Below, one piece after another: positions 23,623 through 53,170 of a DNA stretch of 64,000 nt. The notes beneath the pieces are model-generated. The model was not told the DNA's origin. It saw only the letters and a list, made by a program, of their open reading frames with translations, and searched no databases. The DNA is from Citrus sinensis (Eukaryota > Streptophyta > Magnoliopsida > Sapindales > Rutaceae): NCBI RefSeq assembly GCF_022201045.2, contig NC_068559.1:22575501-22639500 (forward strand), written 5' to 3'. The stretch's first letter is position 1. The number at the start of each line of letters is the position of its first letter. A program made the position numbers and the translations under genes.

Positions 23623-26600
23623 TTATTGCATGAGTCTTCCAAATAGAATCCCACTAAAAACAATTGCACCAAACCATTTATTGGACACAAATCTGTAACA
23701 ATGGAAAGAAAAAATGGAAGAAGTTAAGTAGTTGATAATGTTAACAGCAGAATAAATACATATTTGCCAGCATTAAAACGCATTAAAGCTTGTAACAATG
23801 TCAATTAGAAGCAATGAGCCTGATTTCAAGATACAATTCTCTTACAACTCGACAATCAACAAATTGAAAATATAATTGGAGAAATAGATCACGGACTATT
23901 TAATTCAGGCAGATAGGTGAAAGTGACCGTAGAGGCTGCTTTCCTCACGTTTACACATGAAATTTGAAAAAATGTACAAGGAATAACTGTGATCAAATCA
24001 TAAAATGGAAAATAAATATTAATGTTCAAGAATGAAAATAAGTAGGCTCAATGGTAACTGAAATCAAATTACTTGTTTGGACTAAGTACGTACTTTCTAT
24101 TGCAATCAGCGCGGCTGGATAAATCAACTGTCCATATTTGCCAACCTAAGTGTCCTGATGCAGCTGCCAGGAAAGCATAATATGGCCAACCTGTGCAAAA
24201 GAAAAAAAAGGCTCAAACAATAACTAATGAAAGAAGTTGTGAGGAACAAAAGACAACCAAGAGCAAGTAAATACCAATGTCAGCATTATATCCACTGAGG
24301 GCAAGACTGCTTATGCATGCAATTCCGAACCCAGTAGTCCATTCCTTAGAAGAATCCCCAAATCTCAAAGCAGTAGATTTTACACCAACTTTCAAATCAT
24401 CTTCTTTATCCTGGACACCTCTCAAACATCATTCGTTATTTAGAAAAGTGAAAATCATCTATTTATTTTTACTTCATCTCATTAGATCTTTGAATGTCAA
24501 ATCTTTAAACAATTATGAGAAGATATCTCTAAATCACTAAAATAGATGAATATTGAAAAATCAGACAACAATGAACATTTTAAATGATCATAAGATAAGC
24601 TGAGATCAGTATGCTCTATTGAATATAAAGGTGCCCAAGTAAAAACCTAAACAGTAAAGTTGAAAAAGAGAATAGCCCAGAACCTAAAAAGTGTCTGAAA
24701 TGAACTTCTGGTAAACTTTAATAACTGCCCGGCCTCATTAATCATTTTTTTTAATGCTGTCTGACAAGAGTTTTTTCTTTGCTTTCTAAAAGCAAACAAA
24801 TTAGAAAAATGAGAAAGAAAACTAACAGACCCCAAAGACGTGAGAACAAGCTATTTCATAACCCTAGGAATCTTCTGTTACCAAAATTTCCACAAGACTT
24901 TAATTCCATAAGAAGTTGAAAAGAATGGGCACGGCATAAAGCGATTATAATTTTCAAAAGACATATCATTATACCTGATGTGCATATATTGTATCATACA
25001 CGAGAGTCCAAAAAACTCCAGAAATGTACATTGGGAACACAACAGCCAGATCTAAACTCCCTTTGACTGCAGCCCATCCTAATAAGGCTCCCCAGTTGAA
25101 GGTCAAACCTAGATAGGCTTGAGGCTGAACCAGAATAATTTAATTACATAAGCACAAGTTAGTTCACACAAAACAATTCCTCAAAGATAAAAAAAGAGTC
25201 ACAAAATAACAGAAAGTACTTATATATATGTATATAATCATTACCCAAAAAGTAAACCTCTTCATGAGGGGGTAGGAGAAGACTAACAGCAAAGATGAAG
25301 CCCCCAGAATGCGGCTGTTAAAAATAAGCAAAATCAGCCCCAAGAAGCACAAATGCTTCATATATATGCAGTTTTCATTATTAACCAGATCAACAAACCA
25401 AAACAGAAAAAAGAAAATCAAAGGCCTAATATAAGCAACAAATTCCATTCATAGTTTTATGTAGGATGTTGTTGGCAACATTACTTGACTCCGCTCATTT
25501 TGCAAAATTCTTTGGACATAGGTAATCAGAAAAGTATATATCGATAGGTTGAAAAGCACAAACCTAAAATTATTCAACTGGAGAAGAATCCCAAGACCTA
25601 AAAGCAATTGAAACCCAAGAAAAGAAAGTCCTTGAAACGGTGTTAGAAGACCACTCGCAATGGGCCTTAACCTTGTGCGTTCCACCTGCATTACACAAAT
25701 ATCAAATATAAAATCATCCAGCTCTTAAAGAAACAGTCATTTTTCAAAGAAACACTTCACACAATCAGTTGAATACGCAAAAAATATGGAGGGATGGATT
25801 TTGACAGGACCTAAATTAAATTAAAAAAAAAACTACTCATTCAAACCACTATAACAACTAAGCAAGTTACAGATGATCATTAGTGAATTCATAAATGTCT
25901 ACTGATTTTCGAAACTTCAATGTGAACTTTGAGCTCTTCTGCTCCCTTCTCCATGTGAGTATCAATAAAGGGTTTTGCGAAAGTACCAGCTCAAAAACAT
26001 CACTAAGGCATTATTTAATTTAACCAAAAAGACCAAAATTATTAGCAAATAAAAAAGAAAAAAAATTTATTGAAAATGTCAAAGATTAAAATCAAATACG
26101 GCGAGGTAGAATCAAAGCAGTTACCATATTATCAATATCCCTATCAAGGAGGTCATTAACGGTACACCCGGCCCCGCGTAGAAGGAGAGCGCCACAGCCA
26201 AAGAGCGCCATCATTTTGAAATCCGGAAAGTGTCCAGGTGGCGCCGCCATTGTAATTGACCACATACAAGGCCAAGCCAGCAGCCACGTCCCGATCGGCT
26301 TATCAAGCCGAGCCAGCTTCGCATAAGCCCTCGCTTGTCTCGGCAAATACAAGTCAATCCACGATGATTTCTCATTACTACTACTAGTCTCTTTCTCAAC
26401 ACTTGACTGCGACGGTGTTGTACAGATGCTTGCTACCCATACGTATCTGAAATTTTGTTCAGAATTTGGCATCCAACGGTAATGATTCGTCAATTTGGCT
26501 ACATGAGGGCTAAGTTTAGGGTTTAGGACTGGATTAGATGGATTGTTGTTGCCGCTGAGGAGAAGAGACAACGATGGTTTTAGGTATCTGCTCCTCCGGA

Positions 26601-26667
26601 AAACGCGAGGCACCGAAAACGACGACATTTTTCGCAAATTATGCCGTTGTGCTCCATGCTTGAACAT
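23623..26667 (-). CDS. COQ2: 4-hydroxybenzoate polyprenyltransferase, mitochondrial
   Basis: Seven exons: 26667-26125, 25685-25564, 25314-25245, 25124-24975, 24410-24275, 24190-24094 and 23692-23623. They give 395 aa with every junction GT-AG and in frame. The UbiA-family enzyme joins the polyprenyl tail to 4-hydroxybenzoate in ubiquinone synthesis, in the mitochondrial inner membrane. The first Asp-rich motif is NDLLDRDID at residues 171-179. The second is YDTIYAHQ plus DKEDD at 288-300. [20 protein letters not shown] is a typical opening of the catalytic domain. The first ~110 residues are Arg/Ser-rich and low in acid, consistent with a mitochondrial transit peptide. An in-frame ATG at codon 14 (MSSFSVPR) is an alternative start. 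Plant homologues are called PPT1. Confidence 0.93.
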
Positions 26668-27710
26668 CTAACTAAAAGTTTCGTCCCACTCTGTAGCGTA
26701 CTCTGTGGCCACGCACGCTCGAATTGCCCGCGTGGTTAAAATTTTAGTGTCATTTACAGTTAAGGCCTTGTAGTTTTTTAAAAGTTTAGTTAACGAATAC
26801 GTTTGCAAGATCACTCATTTAAACTCCCTGTGCTGTGCGTGTTGTGTTGTTTCACTGGTTTGTAAACCAACATAAAAAGTTATAATATAAAATATTTTCT
26901 GTTTGCAATATTCAATAACCATTATATTGTCTCTCATCTAACTCTAATACTAAAACTCAAAGCCCCAAAACAAATAGTGAAGAAGCCTTGCAGTTGGATC
27001 AAATAGCTCCAATTCATGGTGCCATTTTTGGTTCTTTTAATAGATAGTTAGATACAGCTTTCAATTTATGTAACAATGTGAATTTCTTCCCATTTTTCAG
27101 AAAAGCTATCTTGGAATGGATTAAAAAGAGTAACAAAATGCTTTATCCACAGTAAAACTTACCTAAAGAGCACAAATTTTATGAATTCAATTCGGTAAAA
27201 TACACTGAAGCACTGAAATTATAACAGATAAAAGAACATGAATATGATTAAATCACATACAAGAGCTGCCCATTTAAAAATAAATTTGAAAAAGTAAAGA
27301 ACTGAACTAAAGATGGGGAAAATGAAAATGAAAGATTTTATATATCGAACTTATTTCTCAACCTACGAACTATAATGCTGCTCAAAATTGTTCATAATCT
27401 GTTTATCTAAAACAAGAAAATATTAAAAAAAAATTATATAATGTTACGATTACAACATACATGGCATAACTTTTGCCAGGAAATTTTGATTGTAGGGGTC
27501 GGAGAAAAAATTTACTCTACAAACATGACCTACAAGAATACACCACCTTGTATGATTGAGATGGAGATCTTTCTCACCCAACACAAAATGTATGAACATG
27601 AGAGAATTCTTTCTGGTGATATATCAAGATCGGACCTGGAGCCTTTTTCCGAGAATAAATTAATAATAATAAAATAAATTAAGGAAAATAAAAACCCTAT
27701 TGTGTTAGCT
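26668..27710. other. Spacer between COQ2 promoter and the end of the AAA ATPase gene
   Basis: It contains the 5' flank of the minus-strand prenyltransferase gene and the 3' flank of the next minus-strand gene. No TATA box stands out and no further gene was found. Confidence 0.4.
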
Positions 27711-43437
<15,727 letters not shown>

Positions 43438-43840
43438 TGCAATTCTTACTCCCAACTCCAAGTACACTGCAAACGTTTAAATAGCTAGTAAATCATTTTA
43501 ACGACACTAAAGAACGACAGAACACAGCACCAAACAAACAATATATATTTCAGTATGCAACTGAATTGCAGATTAAAAACAATAGAAACACTAACAAACA
43601 AACTAAGCAGATTTCATTTAGCGTAGCATACATAAAAACAACCAAAGTTCTTCATTGAGTAACCTAAAAACATGAAAAGGGATAAAAATTTATGCAAAAA
43701 AATGAAGTTTAAGATGAAATAGAAGTTGGGGTAACATGAAAACGAACCTCGTGCTCTTCTTATTGTTTTTTTGAGTTTTTTTTTTTTGGTTATTACAGAA
43801 GTCAAGCTAAGGGTTGGTGCATATTTCTCTATATAGACAG
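43438..43840 (-). promoter_or_regulatory. 5' UTR with intron and TATA-like promoter of the AAA ATPase gene
   Basis: The open frame extends upstream of ATG 43437 only to a splice acceptor TTTGCAG at 43473-43467, so a 5'-UTR intron is likely. A donor GAG|GTTCG matches at 43747. A TATATAG-type box on the minus strand at about 43831-43838 would place transcription initiation near 43805. This gives a leader of about 58 nt in the first exon plus 29 nt in the second. Confidence 0.5.
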
Positions 43841-45849
43841 TGAAAACGGAAAGAAGCCAAATTGAGAGGAAAGGCGGGGAAAGCGTTGAGTGGGAGAGAG
43901 AAAGGATCTCAAGGTGCGAGAAAGCAGCTGCGTTTAAGGAGATTAGAGGAGGGGGTTTGTATGTTTATATTGGAGTGTGGCTTTGTGTATTTTTGCAACT
44001 GGAAGATTTGTGTTTTCATATATCCGTAGGTTCGTAAATTGCAATCACTAGCGCCTTCCAAATGGGATTGATGATTAGGCCCACTAACCTTTATTTTTCT
44101 ATGTGGGCTACTTGGGCCGCCCTACCCTGAAAAAAGTTAAAAGTCAAAAACAATTTCTTTCCGTATGCACATGAACTCATTGTAAAAAATGGAAAGTCAA
44201 AGTATATTTAGGGCCGCTGAGGGTTGTCTTCTTAGAGATTCAAATCTAATTTTAAAAGTTAAAAGTTAATTGTAGGGTTTGGTAATTGTTTTTAAAAATT
44301 TTTTTAAAAAAAATCATTCTATATTAGGGTAGATTTAAAAAAGTAAAGAGGGACTACCTTTTCAATATCTGATTGTGAGAATCAATTATATAAGAAATAC
44401 AATTCCATATATATCTTTACATATATTATAGAAATCTAAAATTATCCTTATTTAATTAAAAAATAAAATCATCAAATTTAAAGAGATTAACATTATTACA
44501 AATTATATTTAGATAAAAAAAATTATTTTACTTATAATTATTATATATACTAAAAAAATTATTATATATACATAACTATAAATATGTAAATATATTGTAT
44601 TCAACATTATATTTATTTCAATCATTTATATTATTACAATAGTTTAAAAATAAGATTTACCAAATATGTATGATTATTTTTAAAATTTACAGCACTTTTA
44701 AAAATAAATTTTACCAACATTTAATTGGTTATCTTCATATATAATTATTTATACTACACATCTAATAATAAATTTAAAAAAGGTGACACATGTTTTAAAA
44801 ATACTCGATTGAATGATATTTCGTTAACTTTTGCCATTAATTCTAATGGATCGAGGGTAAAATCAGAAAAAAAAATAGATATATATTCTTTTTATAAAGT
44901 TAAGGAGATAAAAATATTGGATTTATGTATTGCTTCCATAAGAAATCTACTTCTTTATGTTCACAAATCAGTTTGAATCAACAAGAAAATTTTAAAAAAA
45001 AAAGATTATTTGATTTAACCAAAAAAAGCCTTGTTCATTAGACTTGGATTTAATTTTTTATACATTTTTCAATTCAAAAAATAAAAAATTATTGAGTAGG
45101 AACAAAAATATCTTTTTGTAACTAATTAGAAGGATAAAAATGTCATTCTATAACTAATTTTAGAGATAAAAATATCATTTTATAATTAACTATATGGGTA
45201 AAAATGTCATTTTATAACTAATTGACTGTTCTCATCGAGTATTTTTTAAACATGTATCATTTTTTTTTAATTTATTAAACCACGTACCAACCAAAGTAGT
45301 TAACCCTATTTTTAAACTTAGTTGCAGCCATCTGACATAAGTAAAAACAGAGAGCACAATGATAAACAAAAGGAGATAAATGATATTATCCTTTGTTACA
45401 TATCTAGAGACTGTTCGTTAAAACAGAAAGCCAACCTTTTAAGTTACTGTATTCTCAAATTTCAGTATATGGTCAAAAGGCCTTGTACTTTTAGGGGAAT
45501 TTCAACCTAACCCATATTATTAAAATTTAAAAAGCTAGAATCCATTCTAAAGTGTCCAACATCTTCAAAAATCTGAATGGCTCCCCAAAAATGCTATAAA
45601 TCTTCTTTACTTTTTAAACAGAAGCGAAGTAGTTTTAAACTATAATATAGTAATCACAACTGAGCATCCCAAACAATGAAGTACAAGAGAAACAGAGTAC
45701 AGTTTTGAATGGCAAGGAACAAATTCAAACAACAGACTTAAATGCATAGACAAATTATAAAAACATAAGAATTATTTTTGTGGTGGGTTCAATTTAAGCT
45801 TTCATTTTCCCTCGATTTCTTCTTCGTCATCCATGCTCAAGTTTGTTTT
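43841..45849. other. Intergenic region between the AAA ATPase and glutamine synthetase genes
   Basis: It is non-coding. 44270-44720 is very AT-rich. About 45099-45228 contains four imperfect ~32-bp units of the form GATAAAAATGTCATT...ATAACTAATT. The 3' UTR of the minus-strand glutamine synthetase gene would lie at the right edge. The 65-codon plus ORF at 43840 has no support. Confidence 0.5.
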
Positions 45850-48800
45850 CTAAGGCTTCCAGAGAATGGTGGTTTCAGCGATCATTGAAGTCACAACATA
45901 TGGGTCCATGTTTGAAGCTGGCCTTCTGTCTTCAAAGTATCCTGCCAACCATAACAATAAACAAAAATTAGCAAAACAGAAATAAAAGGAAATGTGGGAA
46001 ACGGTTTCCTCTAGTAGTGCAGACGTCCTCCCATTTTAAAATACATAATTGAGCTAGATGACACTATTTAGGTATAATTAAAAACTGAAAGATATGCTTA
46101 CCCTTTCCTTCTTTCTCAGTGTCACGACCAACGCGAATGGAGGCACCTCTGTTAGCGACACCCTTTAATTTGCAAAAGAAATAAATTAGGACCAATGGAG
46201 GATTATTATTATGAAATGAAATGATTGATAAAGGTATTCCAAATCTTTGAATATAGGAAAACGGTTGTTACCCAAGAGAAAGTGTTGATATCTGCAGTTT
46301 CATGTCGACCTGTCAGTCTTCTTTCGTTGCCCTCTCCATAAGCAGCAATGTGTTCCCCGTGGCGTTTCCCCAACTTTTCAATTGCCTTCTTGATCACATC
46401 AATTCCACCATCATTCCTCATAGACTTGGTGCTGCAAGGGAAAAAAAAATTTGAACCAAAAACTCAAAATGCTATTCCCATATTCTTGTCATTGTTATGG
46501 AAAATTAGTTTTAGTATGTACCTGTAGTTGGCGTGTGCACCAGCACCATTCCAGTCACCCTGATCATTTAGAGGAAAATTCACGGAGGATTAAGCAAATT
46601 AACCGGGAAATTAAATCACATACTAAAAATGCAATGGTTAGAGTCAAAAGGAACCTTGATTGGTTTTGGATCAAATGAAAGAACAACTCCGGCAATTTCA
46701 GTAATCCTCTGTTTGATTAAGCAGAATAAAAGTAGTTAATAAGATAAGATTAAAAACCAATTCATAATATGATTATAGTTTATAAGCATATGCAATCATC
46801 TTCATTTGCATACCTCGAGTATGTACCGAGCCATCCATAACTGATCACCAGAAGAGATACCCACACAGGGACCCACTTGGAATTCCCACTGTTAAATAAA
46901 TAAATGGCCAACATAAAATAAGTTACAAAGACAAAAAATAAATAAATAAATTGAGGTGTGAGAGTTTTGGTACGAGGCATACCTGACCCGGCATAACTTC
47001 ACCGTTAATGCCACTGATGTTAATTCCAGCGTAAAGGCAAGCTTTGTAGTGAGAATTCACAATGTCTCGGCCTAAAGCCTTATCAGCGCCAACACCGCAG
47101 TAGTAAGGTCCCTGAGGGCCAGGATAGCCGCCAACTGGCCACCCCAAGGGCCAGTTTATGTCTTTTTGAAGAAGAGTGTACTCCTGCTCAATGCCATACC
47201 TGATAAACGCAAATTATCAAACAAGGCTTAGGCTCCGATCAGTATCATAGTGCCGTGGCTTTGATACTTTAAAACATGACTTTGAAATGATAATTTTAAT
47301 AAAAATATTGTAAATTTTTTTACAAAAATAACTGTGTGATAATCGTTTCCACAGGCTGACACGCCTTAGAGGTGCCAAACAGAGAGTTTCAGTTACATAA
47401 TTCACTTTCAAACTGATGGTGTTTTTTGTCAACATAAATAGTACAAAAAATCTGTCTTTTTAAACGCTTCCATGGATTGTATTATTGATAATGCGAGGAA
47501 GGAGCTGGTACTTTAGTCAGTTGACTGTAATATTGGTTCGATATCATCATTTTTCAGGAAAGTTGGAGCTCACTCAACCGAAGCATACCAACCAACTCGG
47601 TTAGGTCCAAATTTAAACTATCCGGTCCCACTAATAACACTCTTTTTCTTGTAATTTAAATTTAATAAATGTGACTGTTATATTATTTATGATTACAGGG
47701 GCCAATGTTGTCATTCTCTATATGGAAAAGATGAATTCACAGAGACTTGTAGCTCAGAAGCGACAAGCAAGTGATAAGCATAGCCACGACTAAAAGGACA
47801 CGGGAAACCAACCCACCTACAGACAAACTATTGAACATGTACTGAAAATAACTACCAACTTTAATAATTTTCCAAGAGCATAAATGTATAATAATATATG
47901 AGTAATTTTATGGATTTTAATAATTGAATCTCTCACTATGAGTCCCAATTAATATGACAAGGTATTTATTAGACAGTAAAATATTATTTAATAATAAAAA
48001 AACAAAAATAAATAAATAGAAAAAGTTATTCAGCCGATTAGCCAATCCAAATAAAACCCACGAGCAGAAAATATAGACAAAGCTTGTGATGCAAGATGTA
48101 TACTCGTCATCATAAAGAATTACAATATTAACAAATTTCTTTAATTTTTTTTTAGTGATATTTTGAATTATCACAAACTACAATTATATTATAATCTAAG
48201 ATCTACAAAAAAACTTAGATACATGTTTTTTTAAAAATAAAGCCCCAAAATTCTACGGAATGTATGTTACATAATTTTTCTTTGTTTATAACTACTAAGT
48301 CATAACAATTGTTTGTTTATATTTATTAGTCACGGCTTGTCTTGACTATTAAAATTTACTGATGACTGGTCAACTTGTCTACTAAACCTTATCTCTTTGC
48401 TTGATTCCTGTGATCCCTGCTGGATCTGAAGTTAAATGTTTGAATTTTACGCAAGATCACATTATTGGGAGCCCGAGGAATTTTATTAATTTTCAAACAA
48501 TTGGGCCCACGATTTCTTTTATTTATAATGATAGCAAAGTTTTCTTTTCCTTTTCTGCTTTCAACCCAACAAATGGAAAATGACCCGCCGCAAATAAAAA
48601 AATAAAAAAATAAAATAAACAACAATAATATTAAAAAAATACGAATAAATTTATCTTTTAGAATTAATTCATCAAAAAATAAATAAATAATACCATGGCT
48701 CTTCGGCGACAACATCGGGGTGGCCGAAAACTTTGGCGGCATTGAATCTTTTGTTTGTTGGGATGGGCTCGCCGGCTGGAGTGTACGCATCGCACATTAC

Positions 48801-49585
48801 CTAAATTTTTTAATAACCAATATGTGTAAAGACTTTATTGCCCCTCATTCACCTTAAGATCCTCCGAATCTAGTCAAGGATCATCCTACCAAAAATCACG
48901 GGACTGAAAAGGTAAAAACAATTGGGTGGCACGAAGAATTTACCAGGATATTGTTCCCTCTTCTGAAAGGATCCTTAAACACCGTTTGCGGGCTAGTCGA
49001 ATCAAAATCAAGCAGAAATAATTAATAAAAAAAAAAGATTCCATGAGATCAGTTTTTGAATATACTCATGATCAAAGATTCCCACGATGAATTAGGAGGC
49101 TGACACGTACTACAAAATAACTTCACTGTCATCACCAGGGGCTTGGTTAGTGCTGGAGCCATCGTAATTCCATTTCGGTAGCTTGGTAGGGTCCGTTGTT
49201 GGAGCTGGCAAAGTCTGTTTGTTTGACGATCATACTCGTAATTAAACGATTAAATTAAAAAAAACATTAAAAATAATAAATAGTAATAACAACAAAGATG
49301 AAGAAAGAGAGTATATAATTTCTCATTTCTCAGTTATGAGTTTTCAGTGCTCACTCTGGCTTTGCTTCTCAAATCCATACCAGATCCGCCTATCCTGTAA
49401 AATGAATATTGCAAAAATAATAAGACAAATTAGTGATCGAAAACAAATTAACAAGATTAATTAACATGTTGTTTATGAGAGATAAATTAGTTTGTATATA
49501 TGGTACCATACCATACGTATTCGGCGATGACTTTTTCGGTGGATTCAGAGAGATTAAGGTTGAGGAGATCGTTGAGAAGAGACAT
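45850..49585 (-). CDS. GLN1: Glutamine synthetase, cytosolic (GS1)
   Basis: Twelve exons: 49585-49512, 49394-49355, 49214-49111, 48992-48944, 48800-48694, 47199-46983, 46888-46814, 46708-46655, 46559-46522, 46431-46272, 46162-46102 and 45941-45850. The product is 356 aa, the standard length for plant GS1, with all introns GT-AG and in frame. It condenses ammonium and glutamate to glutamine using ATP, as a cytosolic multimer. It begins [20 protein letters not shown] with no transit peptide and ends TILWKP, which separates it from chloroplast GS2. Signatures include [13 protein letters not shown] in the beta-grasp region, [18 protein letters not shown], and the ATP-binding stretch [17 protein letters not shown] spanning exons 8-9. 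Intron 5 (1.5 kb) is the longest. Confidence 0.97.
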
Positions 49586-49740
49586 GGCTGCCTAGCTTGC
49601 AGCTTTGTTTGTTTTGAAACGAAAACGAAAATGAAAATAAAAAATGAGCGAGAAAGGTGGGAGGAGAGACAGAGAGGCTTTGATTGGTGGTTGAGTGCTT
49701 AAATAGTGAGAGACGAAGGGGTAGGTTATCACCCAATCGC
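49586..49740 (-). promoter_or_regulatory. Proximal promoter and leader of the glutamine synthetase gene
   Basis: On the minus strand a TATTTAAG TATA-like box lies at about 49698-49705, followed by a CT-rich leader (GCCTCTCTGTCTCTCC) and an A-rich stretch up to the ATG at 49585. A CCAAT word lies on the plus strand near 49733. Spacing is plausible for initiation near 49670. Confidence 0.5.
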
Positions 49741-50711
49741 CCGTAGTCGTAGAAGAGGAAACTAATTAAGTTTTTTGTTTTCTCAAATAAGTATATAATC
49801 TTTATATTTGTATTGAATAGGTCCCTAAATTAGTAAGCTTACTAAAAATCAAAGAGTCCTAAATTATTAATTGCGGTAGGGAGATTAAAAAAAAATTGAC
49901 CTACTATATATCAACTTTTGTCTTCTAATATAATGTAAACTAAAATGACCATGAGCACAAAGTACATTGAGAGTCAACTAAGGATTAAAAAGCTCACGCT
50001 TTAATAAATGATAATAAAAAAGAAAATATAAATTTCAATGTACTAAAAGAACAAAAAAAGATATATTATATTGAAATTCATATTCTTTTATCTTTTAATT
50101 TATTCATCAATTAGTTGAAATAAAAACTTTATCACCTGAAAATTATTTATAAGCAAGATACTCTTTATTGACACTGAAATTTGGTCGAGCCGGTTAGCGG
50201 CTTGATACCAAAATCTTGTGTCACCATTAAATTTATTTGTAGGGGAAGCGACTTGTTAATCTCTAATAAAATCCTCCAACCATGAGCAAAAATTTCGTAA
50301 GCTAATGATCAGTGAACACCTGAAACCACAAAAAACTGTAAGAGGTGTCGAAAGTTTTTCAATTATTAACCCTCCGATACTTAAGTCAATAATTTGGGTC
50401 TACTTGAAAATTTTCGTGCCACACTTCACGTGGCTTAATTATGATAGCTTTAAACAAAAAGCTTTTAAGTAAATTTAAAGGAAAATAATATAAAATAATC
50501 AATCTTAAAGAAAAAGAAATTATGAGAGAAAGAGAAATTTTTCAATGGTAGAGAGAGAAAAAAATCAAATGAGTTGTTAGTCCAAGCAAGAGAAAGAGAA
50601 TCCCCCTTGGCGTGATTTTTATGGGGTTTTTGTAGATTAATGGATCAAATTTGTATCCTGATTTTTTGGGAGAGATCTGTAGTGGTTCGTTCTAATTGAG
50701 TCTTGCTTCTT
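49741..50711. other. Distal glutamine synthetase upstream region; no gene
   Basis: AT-rich sequence. About 50160-50460 has moderately GC-rich words and the look of a fragment of a dispersed repeat, but no termini were found. Confidence 0.35.
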
Positions 50712-50957
50712 GGTGACCTCCTAGTCGAGATGATCTACTCAAGATCACCAAATAATCTCCTAGTCAAAGTGATATGCTCAAGGTGACCAAATAACTTCTT
50801 GATCGAGGTGATGTGCTCGAATTCACTAAATAATCTCCTAGTCGAGGTATTCTGTTCGAGGTCACCGAATAACATCCTGGTCGAAGTGATCCGTTCGGAG
50901 TCGTCAAAATTACCACCTGATCGAGATGGTGTGCTCAAAGTCACCATAATTTTCTCC
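50712..50957. repeat. 39-bp minisatellite, six imperfect units
   Basis: Units containing CCTAGTCGAG...GATGTGCTCAAGGTCACC-like words start at 50720, 50759, 50798, 50837, 50876 and 50916, so the period is 39 (the last 40). Because 39 is a multiple of three, a 70-codon minus ORF with a repeating ITSTRRLFGDLE-like peptide appears. I consider that ORF a by-product of the repeat. Confidence 0.85.
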
Positions 50958-51596
50958 TGCTAACCTATCAACTACTTGCTCACCTTTTACTTTGAGGAGA
51001 GCATAATAACATCTAAGCAAACACCTCAATGTAATCATCCTATTTCATTCCCCAAATAATTTTAATGTTTTAAATTGTTGATATTTGAGAGTGATAATAT
51101 GGACAAAGACTACCTCAACATAAAATACTAGATTCCGTCAATCACAGACTCTTACTCGATAAAATAAGTAATACTTAAAATGAAATAAAAAATGTGACTC
51201 ACTAAATCAAAAGAAAGAAAATTTAGAGGATGAGCCTAGTTTTAGTTGAGAGTTATACACGTGAATTTTTTTCTCCTTAATGATATGTACATAATAAAAA
51301 AGTTAATTTCATTATAGGTTAGAGTCTTGTTTGATACAAATGGACAAACTATGTCAGTACTTGATAAATTATAAAAATCGGGGAGCTTCTAAGGAGATAC
51401 TCTTAGGAAAGCACAAGATACTCCAAAATCACGGAGGAATTTTCAAAGCAGCGGAAATTAACATATTATTGCCAGCTGCCGACTTGTCAACTATGCCTAT
51501 GGTACTTTTTTGTAATTTTCCTTTTGAAATATGAATATGTTTAAATTTGACGGAAGACTTAGTAGTCGTGAATATAAATGTACGAAGGACATACAT

Positions 51597-51650
<54 letters not shown>

Positions 51651-53161
51651 TTTTTTTCATCCGATGATTGTGTATAGTTGTTAAGTTTTTTTGTTGCATA
51701 AGAATAAATTATGAATTTTAATATTTTGACATTTATGTTCATATAAGTATTATATATATTTGATAAGTTAAAGATCTCAAGTAAATTAAATCTTTTTTAA
51801 TATTAATTATAATATATCTATTTTTTTCAATACATACAATTTTAAATTTACTGTTAATTACATTATTAGTGTGTGTTATATGAATTTCTTTTTGTTTAAT
51901 CACACAAGTTAACATAGAATCATTTAACAATTTCAAGTAAAATAGCGTTTTACAAATATGGAATATAAAGAACAACCACGACCTAACATATTAATTTTGT
52001 TAAAGGTTTTGTTGAAAATGATTGGTATAAACAAAATAGCCCAAGATGAGTACAAAGTCAAGTCCAAGAATATGAATTTTATAAAATAAGTTGATTCAAT
52101 CGTATAAAATATGCACAAAAAAAGGGCAATTGAAAATAGTAAAATAGAAATTAGTTTCATTTGATTGAAAATAAGCCTATTAAATACAGGTACTGGTACT
52201 TTTGAGAGATTGTAGTTAATTTTCATTAATGCATTTTTCAATTTAGATAAAAGTCAAGTTATTTAACTTTTTCCTTGTATATGTCTGAAATTCATTTTCT
52301 AAATTTTTTCTGAAATTATCCTCAATCATGTTCTTCATTAATTATATTAACTCTAGTCAAAACTCAAATTAAGCTCTGTTTAGTATATCTTTTCAACTAG
52401 GGCTTATTTAAATAGAGTTTTTATTAGTAGAGATTTTATTAAAAAAATTAATTATTTAGTTGCTAATGAGAGTTTTTATTAAAAATTATAAAATTACTTT
52501 AATAAATAATTTTTTAAAGTTATGTTATAAAAAAATAACAATAAGATTGTTAAATAAGTAGGAGATATTTCATATATTTTAAAAAAATTCAACTTCTACT
52601 CTCAAAAATCTAAAATTTAAACTTTTACTAATAAAGACAATGTAACTTATTTAGCTCTACTAAAAAAAAAAAAATTTTGATAAAAATTTATGAAATTAAA
52701 TAAGGGTTTATGATCATCAGATAAGTTATATCTACTAAGTATTTAATATATTTTATTTCATGTGTACATGTAGTTGAGAGTTTTGAGACTTTTTTTTTTA
52801 TTATTTGAAATTTTATTCTCCTCATTGGATCATAATTTGAGTGCGCATATTATATTGACGCAATTACAAATAACAATAATTTTTGCTTCTTCATTGGAAG
52901 ATAATTGATTAATAGTCAAGAGCTTGTTAAGGTAAATGATAATTAAGGATTGCGTCTAAAATAAAAGTAAAAGATGATAGTATGATACGTACAGGAGATT
53001 ATTGAACAAATAGCAAATTTGAGTTTGAATTTTGATTATGGTAATCAGATGATGGCATATGATATCCCGAAGAAAGAGCCTGATAGATTGCCATATCATG
53101 AGTCATGAACATATTTGTAAATATGAAAAGATTTTAAAAAGTGATTGCCATCTAATAAAAA
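50958..53161. other. AT-rich intergenic region with microsatellites
   Basis: A compound microsatellite lies at about 51590-51650: (CATA)n, then (CA)n, then (TA)n, then a T-run. The remainder is AT-rich with short minus ORFs (51429-52241) of low complexity and no family resemblance. Confidence 0.55.
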
Positions 53162-53170
53162 TGATAAAAC

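Noticed and set aside
43840..44037. 65-codon plus ORF upstream of the AAA ATPase gene
   Set aside because: No similarity, and it overlaps the likely promoter of the minus-strand gene.
50735..50947. 70-codon repetitive minus ORF
   Set aside because: Produced by the 39-bp minisatellite, whose period is divisible by three.
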